NCBI GenBank assembly: GCA_963699805.1
Contig: CAVOVH010000001.1
Span: forward strand, 496,001-560,000
Length of the DNA: 64,000 bases
Reading direction: 5' to 3'
Source: JAGTVG01 sp963699805
GTDB lineage: Bacteria > Bacteroidota > Bacteroidia > Cytophagales > Cyclobacteriaceae
Under the pieces are notes generated by a model. It did no database searches. It was not told the origin of the DNA and saw only the letters and a list, made by a program, of their open reading frames with translations. Shown here piece by piece: positions 63,586 through 64,000 of this stretch. A program made the translations under genes and the position numbers. Each line of letters starts with the position of its first letter. Positions within the stretch are counted from its first letter, which is position 1.

Positions 63586-64000
63586 TATAAATTCCGTTTT
63601 TTTAATTCTGATACTGCGTAATTGGCTGCCCTGGCAGTCAGGGCCATATAGGTGATCGAAGGATTCTGGCAGGCTGAAGAGGTCATGCAGGCACCATCAG
63701 TCACAAAAACGTTTTTGGCTGCATGAACCTGGTTAAAACCATTCAGAATGGAAGTTTTCGGATCTCTTCCCATTCGGGCAGTACCCATTTCATGAATATC
63801 CATTCCGGGTATCTCCCGGGTATCTTTTTTATCAATGTTTCCGAAACCAGCACCGTCCAGCATTTCTTCCGCACTAACCAGTAAGTCTTTCAGCATATTC
63901 AGTTCATTCTCCCTGAATTCACATTCTATTTCAAGCAGGGGTATGTCCCATTCATCCTTTTTATCCTTACTCAATGTCACTTTATTATCGTAATAGGGCA
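63585..64000 (-). CDS. GMC-type FAD-dependent oxidoreductase, C-terminal part
   Basis: Cut by the window edge; 138 codons of the C-terminus are present, and the frame runs off the end without a stop. The GMC C-terminal active site is seen: GMDIHEMGTARMGRDPKTS with the catalytic His and MTSSACQNPSITYMALTARA with the paired Asn. The FAD-binding N-terminus is outside the window. GMC enzymes oxidise sugars, polyols or alcohols. With the following subunit-3-like gene it forms a membrane-linked dehydrogenase resembling gluconate 2-dehydrogenase or related sugar dehydrogenases. A c-type cytochrome subunit would be expected nearby, outside this window. Confidence 0.88.
   Translation of the reverse strand, partial: PYYDNKVTLSKDKKDEWDIPLLEIECEFRENELNMLKDLLVSAEEMLDGAGFGNIDKKDTREIPGMDIHEMGTARMGRDPKTSILNGFNQVHAAKNVFVTDGACMTSSACQNPSITYMALTARAANYAVSELKKRNL

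Overview
The window looks like Bacteroidota chromosome. The DNA is AT-rich, genes lack clear Shine-Dalgarno sites, and A-rich stretches precede most starts. Many products carry Sec, lipoprotein or twin-arginine (Tat) leaders. The families seen (Gfo/Idh/MocA oxidoreductases, TIM-barrel sugar isomerases, LmbE/PIG-L deacetylases, GH127, GH172, GH78, LVIVD, DUF2807, DUF4142, DUF6146-type, two NSS transporters) are typical of free-living, polysaccharide-using Bacteroidota. I cannot place the genus. No rRNA, tRNA, CRISPR array, insertion sequence or prophage was recognised, and there is no SusC/SusD pair.

Layout. 1-1.2 kb: a cut-off SRPBCC gene and a decayed GlxA-like/universal-stress remnant. 1.2-7.6 kb: sugar and amino-sugar genes (cytosolic Gfo/Idh/MocA, NagB, Tat-type TIM-barrel isomerase, Tat-type Gfo/Idh/MocA, then two tandem exported PIG-L deacetylases). 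7.8-12.2 kb: a membrane-anchored haem-c/beta-propeller protein and two divergent Tat-type Gfo/Idh/MocA enzymes. 12.6-16.4 kb: YbaK-type deacylase, GH127 beta-L-arabinofuranosidase-type lipoprotein, purine permease. 16.5-23.3 kb: a compact six-gene operon (pyruvate kinase, creatininase-family amidohydrolase, YiaK-like dehydrogenase, two different polysaccharide deacetylases, PfkB kinase) ending in a strong terminator. 23.3-24.9 kb: an unusual DoxX membrane domain fused to an aldo/keto-reductase-like barrel. 25-27.5 kb: VanZ-like protein and GH172. 27.6-30.6 kb: a decayed gene, an LVIVD lipoprotein and a DUF2807 lipoprotein. 30.8-33.1 kb: BamA/TamA-like outer-membrane barrel and TIM-barrel isomerase. 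33.4-48 kb: mostly housekeeping and membrane genes (fatty-acid hydroxylase, PPK2, SDR, membrane LuxR regulator, two tandem NSS transporters, DEAD-box helicase, membrane nucleotide cyclase, FtsX-type permease). 48.5-54.1 kb: DUF4142 lipoprotein, then a second sugar-oxidation group (two Gfo/Idh/MocA, SDR, TIM-barrel isomerase). 54.7-64 kb: YkgJ-type protein, dipeptide epimerase, GH78-type rhamnosidase, uncharacterised lipoprotein, class C-type serine hydrolase, and a GMC oxidoreductase with its small Tat-exported subunit.

How the genes may work together (inference). Exported glycosidases (GH127, GH172, GH78) would release arabinose-, fructose/arabinose- or rhamnose-type sugars. Exported deacetylases would remove acetyl groups. 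Tat-exported, cofactor-loaded Gfo/Idh/MocA enzymes with TIM-barrel isomerases would oxidise and rearrange sugars outside the cytoplasm. The GMC/subunit-3 pair would oxidise sugars or polyols into the respiratory chain. The YiaK-like dehydrogenase, PfkB kinase and pyruvate kinase operon would carry a sugar acid towards pyruvate. The clearest candidates for undescribed biology are that operon, the DoxX-AKR fusion and the haem-c propeller protein.
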